Origin: Clostridiales bacterium
GTDB taxonomy: Bacteria; Bacillota; Clostridia; Oscillospirales; Acutalibacteraceae
DNA: 12,132 nucleotides
Direction of reading: 5' to 3'
Assembly: GCA_021200075.1 (NCBI GenBank)
Contig: JAJQGZ010000089.1
Span: forward strand, 1-12,132
Each line of letters starts with the position of its first letter. Positions within the stretch are counted from its first letter, which is position 1. The notes beneath the pieces were generated by a model. That model saw only the letters and a program-made list of their open reading frames with translations. It had not been told where the DNA came from and ran no database searches. The position numbers were made by a program, and so were the translations under genes. Positions 6,247 through 12,132 of this stretch are shown one piece after another.

Positions 6247-6275
6247 TTGATTTAAGCAATGCGATGTAGTAAAAT
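6247..6275 (+). promoter_or_regulatory. Promoter of the plus-strand two-gene operon
   Basis: TTGATT (6247-6252), a 17-bp spacer and TAAAAT (6270-6275): four of six and five of six consensus positions at ideal spacing. It diverges from the DUF3048 promoter, with only about 27 bp between the two -35 boxes, so one regulator could affect both. Confidence 0.6.
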
Positions 6276-6292
6276 ACTATTTAATGATATTA

Positions 6293-6318
6293 CTGTGGGC
6301 AAATAAAAATTCCCACAG
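6293..6318 (+). other. Leader hairpin before the plus-strand operon
   Basis: CTGTGGG (6293-6299) and CCCACAG (6312-6318) form a perfect 7-bp GC-rich stem with a 12-nt A/T loop. It starts about 11 nt after the likely transcription start and ends 4 bp before the GAGGTGG ribosome binding site. A 5' stabilising or translation-modulating hairpin is likely. It lacks a T run, so it is not a terminator. Confidence 0.5.
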
Positions 6319-6333
6319 CACCGAGGTGGTATT

Positions 6334-6954
6334 TTGGCTAAGACCGTGCCAATGATTATAGCGAACCGAGACATACTTGTTCTCAACAAGGAAGGCGAAT
6401 TTAAAACCTTTAATATGCCAGCGATCAATCCCGTGCCGAATATTCCGTTTTATCATCAATTTGCGGAAAAGATTGCCGAGGGACAGTATTATTTTAAAGA
6501 ATTTATGAAAGGGCTTTACGGCAAAAAGCTTTCAAAACACATCTTTGCGATAATTGTTCCCGACGATACAAGCAAGCTGGAATCCATTTTTATCAACGAA
6601 TTTTTCGTCAATTCCGGCGCCTGCAAGTCGGTTGCGCAAATGCCGATGGCTCTGGCTTTGTCAAAGGAAGATGAGAGCTACATTTCACTGTCGAAATCAT
6701 CAAGGAATGTTATACTCGAATATGTCAGAAATCACGAAACCATGGTGTCAAAAATTTACAATTCTTCCCAATGCGACCCGGCAAAAGTTGTAGAGGACGC
6801 AAAAATACTTCACATTGATTTGGAACACAAAGATGTCCCTGTTTATATAAACAATTTCAACAACAATGTTGACGAATTTTTTGATATGGGAACAGTGGTT
6901 TCTGCAAAGCAGTTTATGGAAAAAATAGCAGTAATTGATGTCGAAAAGCTGTAA
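6334..6954 (+). CDS. Protein of unknown function with faint MreB/actin-like similarity, nucleotide motifs lost
   Basis: A 206-residue soluble protein. The TTG at 6334 was chosen because GAGGTGG ends four bases upstream; the next in-frame ATG (6352) has no site. I do not recognise it as a named family. By eye, IIANRDILVLNKEGEF near the N-terminus parallels the first strands of MreB. The span from KIAEGQYYFKEFMK through FAIIVPDDTSKLESIFINEF and SGACKSVAQMPMALALS parallels MreB's 'I-A-DY...M..VPSG.T.VE..A...A...GAR....IEEP.AAAIG' segment. Both actin-fold phosphate loops are missing: the position of DLGTAN reads IIANRD, and that of DIGGGTTEV reads SLSKSSRNV. The second half of an MreB is also absent. 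If related, it would be a non-ATP-binding scaffold or a decayed paralogue. It has its own promoter and probably shares a transcript with the small gene behind it. Confidence 0.6.
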   Translation: MAKTVPMIIANRDILVLNKEGEFKTFNMPAINPVPNIPFYHQFAEKIAEGQYYFKEFMKGLYGKKLSKHIFAIIVPDDTSKLESIFINEFFVNSGACKSVAQMPMALALSKEDESYISLSKSSRNVILEYVRNHETMVSKIYNSSQCDPAKVVEDAKILHIDLEHKDVPVYINNFNNNVDEFFDMGTVVSAKQFMEKIAVIDVEKL

Positions 6955-6964
6955 ATAAAAAATA

Positions 6965-6991
6965 CACCTCTGCAAAAATAATGCAGGGGTG
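6965..6991 (+). other. Hairpin that would hide the ribosome binding site of the small downstream gene
   Basis: CACCTCTGCA (6965-6974) pairs with TGCAGGGGTG (6982-6991) over 10 bp (one as U:G) around a 7-nt A/T loop. It begins 11 bp after the preceding stop codon. The 3' arm contains the AGGGGTGA ribosome binding site of the small gene starting at 6998. It could restrict that gene to translation coupled with its neighbour. It lacks a good T run (ATTTCTTTG follows), so it is a poor terminator. Confidence 0.55.
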
Positions 6992-6997
6992 ATTTCT

Positions 6998-7194
6998 TTG
7001 AAAAAGAATAATAATCAAAAAAATTCCAAAAATAATAAATCCGACAAAAAAGACGGATAACAGACCTGACATCTTATATCAGTCCCGAAATGGTGCAAAG
7101 CGATGTTGACAGCAGCTACACAGGAGTGCCTGCCGATATGTATTATAACAACGAGCTTGACGAAATACCGGTTCAGGACGCAGATGATTTGTAA
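6998..7194 (+). pseudogene. Small protein gene split by a frameshift at an A6 run
   Basis: TTG at 6998 has an excellent ribosome binding site (AGGGGTGAT) five bases upstream. The frame reads MKKNNNQKNSKNNKSDKKDG and stops. From the A6 run at 7046-7051, the -1 frame continues ITDLTSYISPEMVQSDVD, then SSYTGVPADMYYNNELDE and PVQDADDL, ending at a TAA at 7192-7194. Adding one A to the run gives exactly 66 codons including the stop, a 65-residue protein with a Lys/Asn-rich head and an acidic tail. Three explanations fit: an inactivating deletion, a sequence error, or frameshifting by the ribosome on AAA AAA. A shorter 34-residue product could start at ATG 7090. No family is recognised. It ends just before the shared terminator at 7210-7249. 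Confidence 0.6.
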
Positions 7195-7209
7195 AACAAA
7201 TTAATTTAA

Positions 7210-7249
7210 AAACAAGACTGTTTCACATCTAAATGAGACAGTCTTGTTT
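7210..7249. terminator. Bidirectional terminator between the plus-strand operon and dnaJ
   Basis: A 16-bp stem (7210-7225 with 7234-7249, one G:U position) with an 8-nt loop lies between two convergent genes. On the plus strand it is followed by GTTTTATTT, and on the minus strand by TTTAAATTAA. It ends the heat-shock operon 3 bp after the dnaJ stop codon and also the plus-strand operon. Confidence 0.9.
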
Positions 7250-7252
7250 GTT

Positions 7253-8404
7253 TTATTTCTTCTTGAATTTATCGAAAAATCCCTCTTTGTCACTGTTCTT
7301 AGGCGGTACATAGCCCTTGTCAAACTGATGCAAAAGCTCCCTCTGCTCTGCTGTTACCGACTTTGGAATATCAATGACAATACGCACATATTCCTCGCCG
7401 CTGCCGACGGAATTAAGACGGCGGATACCTTTGTTGCCTTTCAGGGTAAATACCTCTCCCGGCTGTGTGCCGGCAGGTATATTCAACTTTGTATCTCCGC
7501 TGAGAGTGGGAACGGTAATTTCAGTACCGAGAGTTGCCTGGACAATGGAGATATGCCTGTCAACCCACACATCGTATCCGTCACGGGTAAAGTACGGATG
7601 CTTCTTTATGCTGACAACGACTTTTAAATCTCCGGCAGGACCGCCGTTTGAACCGGCATTGCCGAAGCCCCTGACATTAACCACTTGGTTGTGGTCGATA
7701 CCGGCGGGTATGTTGACATCAATCTTTTTCTTTGTGCGAACCTTTCCCTTACCCGAGCATTTGGGGCACGGATTGTTAATAACCTTTCCGCTTCCTCCGC
7801 AGCGGGAACAGGTACGCTGTGTACTCATAACTCCAAGAGGTGTTCTCTGCTGAATATTTATAACGCCCTTGCCATTACATTCAGGGCAAGCGGACGGGCT
7901 TGTTCCCTTTTGCACACCGGTACCCGAACATTCGCTGCAGTCCATAACACGCATAACTTCAATAGCTTTTTTGCAGCCCTTTGCCGCTTCCTCAAAGGTG
8001 AGCGAAACAGAGGACTGAATATCTCTGCCTCGTGTCGGGGCGTTCGGATTTCTACCTCCGAATCCGCTCGAACCGCCGAAAAACGATGAAAATATATCGC
8101 CGAGGTCGATGTCTCCGTCAAAGCCGAAACCACTTCCGCCGAAGCCGCCTCCCTGACCTGCGCCGTAATTGGGATCTACTCCGGCAAAGCCGAACTGGTC
8201 ATAGCGAGCCTTTTTCTGCGAATTGGAAAGAACCTCATATGCCTCGTTACATTCTTTGAATTTTTTTTCAGTCTCTTTATCCCCGGGATTTAAGTCCGGG
8301 TGATATTTTTTGGCTGTTTTTCTGTAAGCTTTTTTTATTTCGTCCTCGGTTGCGTTTTTGCTTACGCCGAGAACTTCATAATAATCTCTTTTCTCTTCAG
8401 GCAT
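7253..8404 (-). CDS. dnaJ: Chaperone DnaJ (type I J-protein)
   Basis: A 383-residue cytoplasmic co-chaperone that binds unfolded substrates and stimulates DnaK ATP hydrolysis. The J domain occupies residues 1-70, with YYEVLGVSKNA at the start and the essential HPD at 35-37. A Gly/Phe-rich linker (about 72-118) follows. Four CxxCxGxG zinc motifs have Cys pairs at 156/159, 173/176, 199/202 and 213/216, binding two zinc ions. The C-terminal peptide-binding and dimer domains fill 225-383. All type I elements are complete. The ATG at 8404 follows CAGGGGGC at short spacing. The gene is last in the hrcA operon, separated from dnaK by 150 bp that hold a strong hairpin. An eight-A run inside codons GAAAAAAAATTC is in frame. 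Confidence 0.98.
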   Translation of the reverse strand: MPEEKRDYYEVLGVSKNATEDEIKKAYRKTAKKYHPDLNPGDKETEKKFKECNEAYEVLSNSQKKARYDQFGFAGVDPNYGAGQGGGFGGSGFGFDGDIDLGDIFSSFFGGSSGFGGRNPNAPTRGRDIQSSVSLTFEEAAKGCKKAIEVMRVMDCSECSGTGVQKGTSPSACPECNGKGVINIQQRTPLGVMSTQRTCSRCGGSGKVINNPCPKCSGKGKVRTKKKIDVNIPAGIDHNQVVNVRGFGNAGSNGGPAGDLKVVVSIKKHPYFTRDGYDVWVDRHISIVQATLGTEITVPTLSGDTKLNIPAGTQPGEVFTLKGNKGIRRLNSVGSGEEYVRIVIDIPKSVTAEQRELLHQFDKGYVPPKNSDKEGFFDKFKKK

Positions 8405-8473
8405 ATATGCCCCCTGTAATTAATCTGATAGCATTTATTTAATAGTTCTGCAATTTATTTCATTAAACAGTTC

Positions 8474-8509
8474 AACATTCCTCCGCACAATACTGTACGG
8501 AGGAATGTT
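8474..8509. other. Intercistronic hairpin between dnaK and dnaJ
   Basis: A perfect 12-bp inverted repeat (8474-8485 with 8498-8509) encloses a 12-nt loop. On the operon (minus) strand it is followed by GAACTGTTTAATG rather than a T run, so it is not a full terminator there. On the plus strand TTTTTA does follow. It may mark a processing or attenuation point that lowers dnaJ relative to dnaK, or protect the 3' end of dnaK mRNA. Confidence 0.65.
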
Positions 8510-8554
8510 TTTATGATAATCGACGCCTTGACGGCGGAGCGTTTTGCGGTCAAA

Positions 8555-10399
8555 TCAGTTGTCGTCAACCTCTGTATAATCCGCATCGGTATACCCTGCA
8601 TCGCCGTTATCGCCCGAATTTTGGTTAAATCCTGCGCCTGCGTTTGGATCTGCACCGGCATTTGCCTGAGTAGCTTCGTAAAGCTTTTGCGATGCCTCGT
8701 AGAATTTATTTGTCAAATCCTCCTGAGCAGACTTGATTGCGTCCTCGTTGTCGCCCTTGAGAGTGTCTTTAAGAGTATCAAGCTTTGTTTGAAGTGCGCT
8801 CTTGTCGTCTGCGGAGAATTTGTCGCCGTTTTCGGAAAGGAGCTTTTCGGTCTGATATACCATTTGGTCGGCATTATTTCTGAGATCTACAGACTCTCTC
8901 TTTTTCTTGTCCTCATTGGCAAACTGCTCTGCTTCCTTAACAGCCTTGTCGATATCCTCCTTGCTCATATTTGAAGAAGCGGTGATGGAAATCTGCTGTT
9001 CCTTGCCTGTTCCGAGGTCTTTTGCGGAAACATGAACAATACCGTTTGCGTCAATATCAAATGTTACTTCAATCTGCGGAATGCCTCTTCTTGCCGGAAG
9101 AATACCGTCGAGGTGGAACATACCGAGAGTTTTGTTATCCTTTGCAAATTCTCTTTCACCCTGGAGAACATGAACCTCTACAGAGGTCTGGTTATCGGCG
9201 GCTGTGGAGAATATTTGGCTCTTCTTGGTCGGGATTGTTGTATTCCTCTCGATGATAACGGTGTTTACGCCGCCCATAGTTTCAATACCGAGAGAAAGCG
9301 GAGTTACATCAAGAAGAAGAAGTCCCTTTACATCTCCGCCGAGAACGCCGCCCTGGAGAGCTGCGCCGATTGCAACGCATTCATCCGGGTTAATACCCTT
9401 AAACGGCTCTTTACCGCTGAACTTCTGTATAGCTTCCTGAACTGCCGGAATCCTTGTTGAACCGCCGACAAGAAGCACCTTGTCAATATCATTCATAGAA
9501 AGACCTGAATCGCTCATTGCCTGACGAACCGGGCCCATTGTAGCTTCAACAAGATCAGCCGTCATTTCGTTAAACTTAGCTCTGGTAAGAGTTGTTTCAA
9601 GATGCTTGGGGCCTGTTGCGTCGGCTGTGATGAACGGAAGTGAAATCTGAGCGGTTGTCATACCGGAAAGGTCAATCTTTGCTTTTTCCGCCGCTTCCTT
9701 AACTCTCTGCATAGCCATTTTGTCGCCGGAGAGATCTATGCCGGTATCGTTCTTAAACTGAGCAACAATCCAGTCCATTATCTTTTTATCAAAGTCGTCG
9801 CCGCCGAGACGGTTATTACCTGCCGTTGCAAGAACTTCCTGTACGCCGTCACCCATTTCGATTATTGATACATCGAATGTACCGCCGCCGAGGTCATAAA
9901 TCATTACTTTTTGGTCGTCCTCTTTGTCAATACCGAATGCAAGTGCTGCGGCTGTCGGCTCGTTGATAATTCTCTTAACATTAAGACCTGCGATTTTACC
10001 TGCGTCCTTAGTAGCCTGACGCTGTGCGTCCGTGAAATATGCGGGAACGGTGATAACAGCATCCGTTACGGTTTCGCCGAGATATGATTCCGCATCGCTC
10101 TTGAGTTTTTGAAGAATGATTGCGGAAATCTCCTGGGGTGTGTAACCTTTGCCGTCAATAGTTACCTTATAGTCCGAACCCATATGTCTTTTGATTGAAG
10201 AAATGGTTTTTTCGGGATTGGTGATAGCCTGACGCTTTGCCACATTACCTACCATTCTTTCTCCGTCCTTTGAAAATGCAACAACCGACGGTGTGGTTCT
10301 TGAACCCTCTGCGTTTGCAATAACTACAGGCTCGCCGCCCTCGATAACGCTTACACAGCTGTTTGTTGTACCCAAGTCAATACCTATAATCTTTGCCAC
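8555..10399 (-). CDS. dnaK: Chaperone DnaK (Hsp70)
   Basis: A 614-residue ATP-dependent Hsp70, normal for Gram-positive DnaK, working with DnaJ and GrpE in protein folding and in heat-shock control. In the nucleotide-binding domain, GIDLGTTNSC (6-15) is phosphate loop 1, ITVPAYFTDAQRQATKDAG (116-134) a family signature, INEPTAAALAFG (145-156) the connect region, DLGGGTFDVSI (169-179) phosphate loop 2, and VLLVGGSTRIPAVQ (308-321) the adenosine site. The interdomain linker DVKGLLLLDVTP (356-367) precedes the substrate-binding beta domain and helical lid. The tail ends DYTEVDDN, the usual acidic bacterial end. The start is GTG at 10399, with AGGAGG eight bases upstream. It follows grpE by 76 bp. 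No second CIRCE is visible, so it should depend on the promoter upstream of hrcA. Confidence 0.99.
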   Translation of the reverse strand: MAKIIGIDLGTTNSCVSVIEGGEPVVIANAEGSRTTPSVVAFSKDGERMVGNVAKRQAITNPEKTISSIKRHMGSDYKVTIDGKGYTPQEISAIILQKLKSDAESYLGETVTDAVITVPAYFTDAQRQATKDAGKIAGLNVKRIINEPTAAALAFGIDKEDDQKVMIYDLGGGTFDVSIIEMGDGVQEVLATAGNNRLGGDDFDKKIMDWIVAQFKNDTGIDLSGDKMAMQRVKEAAEKAKIDLSGMTTAQISLPFITADATGPKHLETTLTRAKFNEMTADLVEATMGPVRQAMSDSGLSMNDIDKVLLVGGSTRIPAVQEAIQKFSGKEPFKGINPDECVAIGAALQGGVLGGDVKGLLLLDVTPLSLGIETMGGVNTVIIERNTTIPTKKSQIFSTAADNQTSVEVHVLQGEREFAKDNKTLGMFHLDGILPARRGIPQIEVTFDIDANGIVHVSAKDLGTGKEQQISITASSNMSKEDIDKAVKEAEQFANEDKKKRESVDLRNNADQMVYQTEKLLSENGDKFSADDKSALQTKLDTLKDTLKGDNEDAIKSAQEDLTNKFYEASQKLYEATQANAGADPNAGAGFNQNSGDNGDAGYTDADYTEVDDN

Positions 10400-10475
10400 A
10401 ATAAATTCCTCCTAATACTTTGCTTTAATTATATATTGTTTGTGTTTTTGTTTATATATTATTTAACTGAAATAA

Positions 10476-11066
10476 TCAGTTAACTGTCTTTACCATTGCG
10501 GGCCTTACAACCTTGTCGTTTATCTTGTAGCCCTTTTGGAAAACATCGGTGATGATATTAGCGTCCATCTCGTCGTTTTTCTCGTGCATTACCGCATTGT
10601 GGAAATTCGGGTCGAATGTGTCGCCTTTTTCTCCGTAAACGGTTACGCCGAGCTTTTCAAGCGAAGCCATAAGGCTGTCATAGGTCATTTGAACGCCTTT
10701 TTTGAGTGTGTCATAATCCTCCTGCTCGCTTGCAAGCGCTCTTTCGAGGTTGTCAACAACTCCTAAAATTTCTCCCACCGCCTTTGCGGTTGCGAAATTG
10801 AAGCTTTCGCTCTTCTCCTTTTCAGACCTTTTGCGGAAATTTGCGTATTCCGCCGTTATCCTCAGAAGCTGATCCTTGGTGTCCGCAAGCTCCTTTTCAA
10901 GAGGATTTTCCTCTTTTTCGTCCTGCTCGTCCTCGGCTTTTGCTTCTTCATTGTCAACGCTTTCGGTATCGGTGGAAGCTTTCTCTGCTGTATCATTAGC
11001 AGTTGTTTCCTCGTCCTTTATCTTGTTTTCGGCGTTGGCCTTCTTTTCGCTTTTCTTTTTATTCAT
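10476..11066 (-). CDS. grpE: Nucleotide exchange factor GrpE
   Basis: A 196-residue co-chaperone that dimerises and releases ADP from DnaK. The first 50 or so residues are charged and low-complexity (Lys-rich, then Glu/Asp-rich). The long coiled-coil helix follows (ENPLEKELADTKDQLLRIT onward), with AEYANFRKRSEKEK typical of the family. The C-terminal beta-wing domain includes GYKINDKVVRPAMVKTVN, matching the GrpE end signature. Its ATG at 11066 overlaps the hrcA stop by four bases (ATGA), with GGAGG six bases upstream inside the last hrcA codons, so the two genes are translationally coupled. It is intact. Confidence 0.97.
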   Translation of the reverse strand: MNKKKSEKKANAENKIKDEETTANDTAEKASTDTESVDNEEAKAEDEQDEKEENPLEKELADTKDQLLRITAEYANFRKRSEKEKSESFNFATAKAVGEILGVVDNLERALASEQEDYDTLKKGVQMTYDSLMASLEKLGVTVYGEKGDTFDPNFHNAVMHEKNDEMDANIITDVFQKGYKINDKVVRPAMVKTVN

Positions 11067-12094
11067 ATCATTCCTCCTTTTGAAAGAAGCGTATCAACGG
11101 TATCGGCTATATATCGGATTTTGGGAATGATGTTTTTGTAATCAATACGCATTGAACCGATAATCCCGATTACCGCCTTTTGATTTTCCGGATAGGTGTA
11201 TTTTGCCACTGCGGTGGCGGTTTCTTTCATCTCATAAAGCGGATTTTCCTCACCTATGAAGAATTCCCTCGACTTACTTGAATTTGCAAATTCGCTTATG
11301 GTGCGAATGAGCTGCTGCTTTTCCGTCAGGAAAGAGAGAAGTCTGTAAACTCCCGTACCGAGTTCCTCGTGAGAAAGCAAATTCGTCTCCCCCTCAAGGG
11401 TAAGCGTATTCTGCGAAGCCTCCGAACAAAGTGAGCAAAGAGAAATAAGCACAGGAAGTAAATCGAATATCCTGCTTTGCGCATACACAGCGGTGCTTTG
11501 TATAAATGCCGGGGTTATATCAACAAGCCTTGCGCCGATAAAGAATTTGTTTACAACACCGTAAAACAAGGCTCTGAATTCGTCGTCCGCCGGACAGGTC
11601 ATATTGACAAGCGATGATTTTATTCTGCTGCCTGCCGTGACCATAACGAGCATTGTCCTCGAACCGCCTGCCGGTATAAGCTCGACGCCTCTGACGCAAT
11701 CCGCAGTATCCTCAAGCATACAGCAAAACGAAGCACAGTTTGAATACTCGCTCATCAGCTTTGAAGCGCTGTTCAAGAGCCTTTCCGGATCTCCCGAATA
11801 AACGGACAGCGTTTCATCAATCCTCTGCTTATCGTATTCGGGTACGGGATTTTCACGCATAATGGAATCAACATAATATCTGTAAGACGCCTTGCTCGGT
11901 ACCCGTCCTCCGCTGGTATACCTTTGCTCAAGATAACCAAGTTGGGAAAGATATGCCATTTCGTTGCGCACGGTTGCGCTCGACACCGGATACGGCAAAA
12001 GCTGACAAATTGCCTTTGATCCAATCGGTTCGCCCGTAGCCAAATAATGTTCAATAATTAAATTGAGTATCGTGTGCCGTCTGTCGCTTATCAT
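11063..12094 (-). CDS. hrcA: Heat-inducible transcription repressor HrcA
   Basis: A 343-residue repressor that binds the CIRCE operator and is itself kept active by GroEL in characterised Firmicutes. The N-terminal winged helix (about 1-80) contains RRHTILNLIIEHYLATGEPI, SSATVRNEMAYLSQLGYLEQ (recognition region) and SGGRVPSKASYRYYVD, all conserved HrcA signatures. The rest is the GAF-like and dimerisation region. I chose ATG 12094 because AGGTGG lies at normal spacing upstream. An in-frame GTG at 12103 would add three residues but has its purine-rich stretch directly against the start codon. As first gene of the operon behind CIRCE it controls its own expression. Confidence 0.95.
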   Translation of the reverse strand: MISDRRHTILNLIIEHYLATGEPIGSKAICQLLPYPVSSATVRNEMAYLSQLGYLEQRYTSGGRVPSKASYRYYVDSIMRENPVPEYDKQRIDETLSVYSGDPERLLNSASKLMSEYSNCASFCCMLEDTADCVRGVELIPAGGSRTMLVMVTAGSRIKSSLVNMTCPADDEFRALFYGVVNKFFIGARLVDITPAFIQSTAVYAQSRIFDLLPVLISLCSLCSEASQNTLTLEGETNLLSHEELGTGVYRLLSFLTEKQQLIRTISEFANSSKSREFFIGEENPLYEMKETATAVAKYTYPENQKAVIGIIGSMRIDYKNIIPKIRYIADTVDTLLSKGGMI

Positions 12095-12115
12095 CCTTTC
12101 CACCTCTTTTATATG

Positions 12116-12132
12116 TTAGCACTCTCAATACC
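12116..12132 (-). promoter_or_regulatory. Half of a CIRCE operator, cut by the window edge
   Basis: TTAGCACTC at 12116-12124 is an exact half-site of CIRCE (TTAGCACTC-N9-GAGTGCTAA), the HrcA operator. The next eight bases would be the spacer, and the other half lies beyond the window. It sits 21 bp upstream of the hrcA start, the usual place, so HrcA should repress the whole hrcA-grpE-dnaK-dnaJ operon from here. The promoter must be just outside. Confidence 0.88.

Noticed and set aside
6277..6459. Minus-strand 60-residue frame over the start of the MreB-like gene
   Set aside because: It is antisense to the better-supported plus-strand gene and its promoter and leader, with no ribosome binding site.
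9032..9460. Long open frames on the plus strand opposite dnaK and dnaJ
   Set aside because: They lie antisense to strongly conserved chaperone genes, lack ribosome binding sites and encode no recognisable protein.
10400..10475. Separate promoter or second CIRCE before dnaK
   Set aside because: The gap is AT-rich and holds a TATAAT-like string, but there is no matching -35 box and no CIRCE half-site.

Overview
The window looks like a chromosomal segment from a low-to-mid GC Firmicute, most likely a gut clostridium of the Ruminococcus/Oscillospiraceae type. The reasons are the gene order hrcA-grpE-dnaK-dnaJ behind a CIRCE operator, strong AGGAGG-type ribosome binding sites, TTG/GTG starts, AT-rich intergenic DNA with TTGACA/TATAAT-like promoters, and a medium-length threonine ammonia-lyase. 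No tRNA, rRNA, CRISPR array or complete mobile element was seen.

Layout, left to right. 31-253 (-): remnant of a P-loop (AAA-type) ATPase gene, preceded by a striking array of four ACACATT motifs spaced exactly 33 bp apart. 521-1545 (-): an atypical SDR / NAD-dependent epimerase gene broken by four single-base indels; undoing them gives a clean 340-residue frame. 1707-2025 (-): remnant of a Phd/YefM-RelE toxin-antitoxin pair, with the antitoxin frame open but lacking a start codon and the toxin cut to 18 codons. 2176-3782 (-): an intact ilvA-ridA operon, where RidA detoxifies the reactive enamine/imine made by threonine ammonia-lyase. 3826-4506 (-): an acidic lipoprotein whose expected start codon reads ATA and whose 3' end is probably frameshifted. 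4638-6125 (-): a membrane-anchored DUF3048 (YerB-like) protein. 6334-7194 (+): the only plus-strand operon, encoding a 206-residue protein that resembles a nucleotide-site-less MreB/actin-like fragment and a small protein split at an A6 run. 7253-12094 (-): the intact heat-shock operon hrcA-grpE-dnaK-dnaJ, closed by a strong hairpin terminator; its CIRCE operator is cut by the right edge of the window.

The heat-shock genes act together: HrcA represses through CIRCE, GrpE exchanges nucleotide on DnaK, and DnaJ stimulates DnaK ATPase and delivers substrates. The rest is a housekeeping/accessory mixture with marked decay. Seven single-base lesions, six of them in short A runs, and two missing start codons fall only in accessory genes. 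The core genes carry A runs of 8 and 9 in frame. This pattern favours real pseudogenisation over random homopolymer sequencing error, although sequence error cannot be excluded from the sequence alone.
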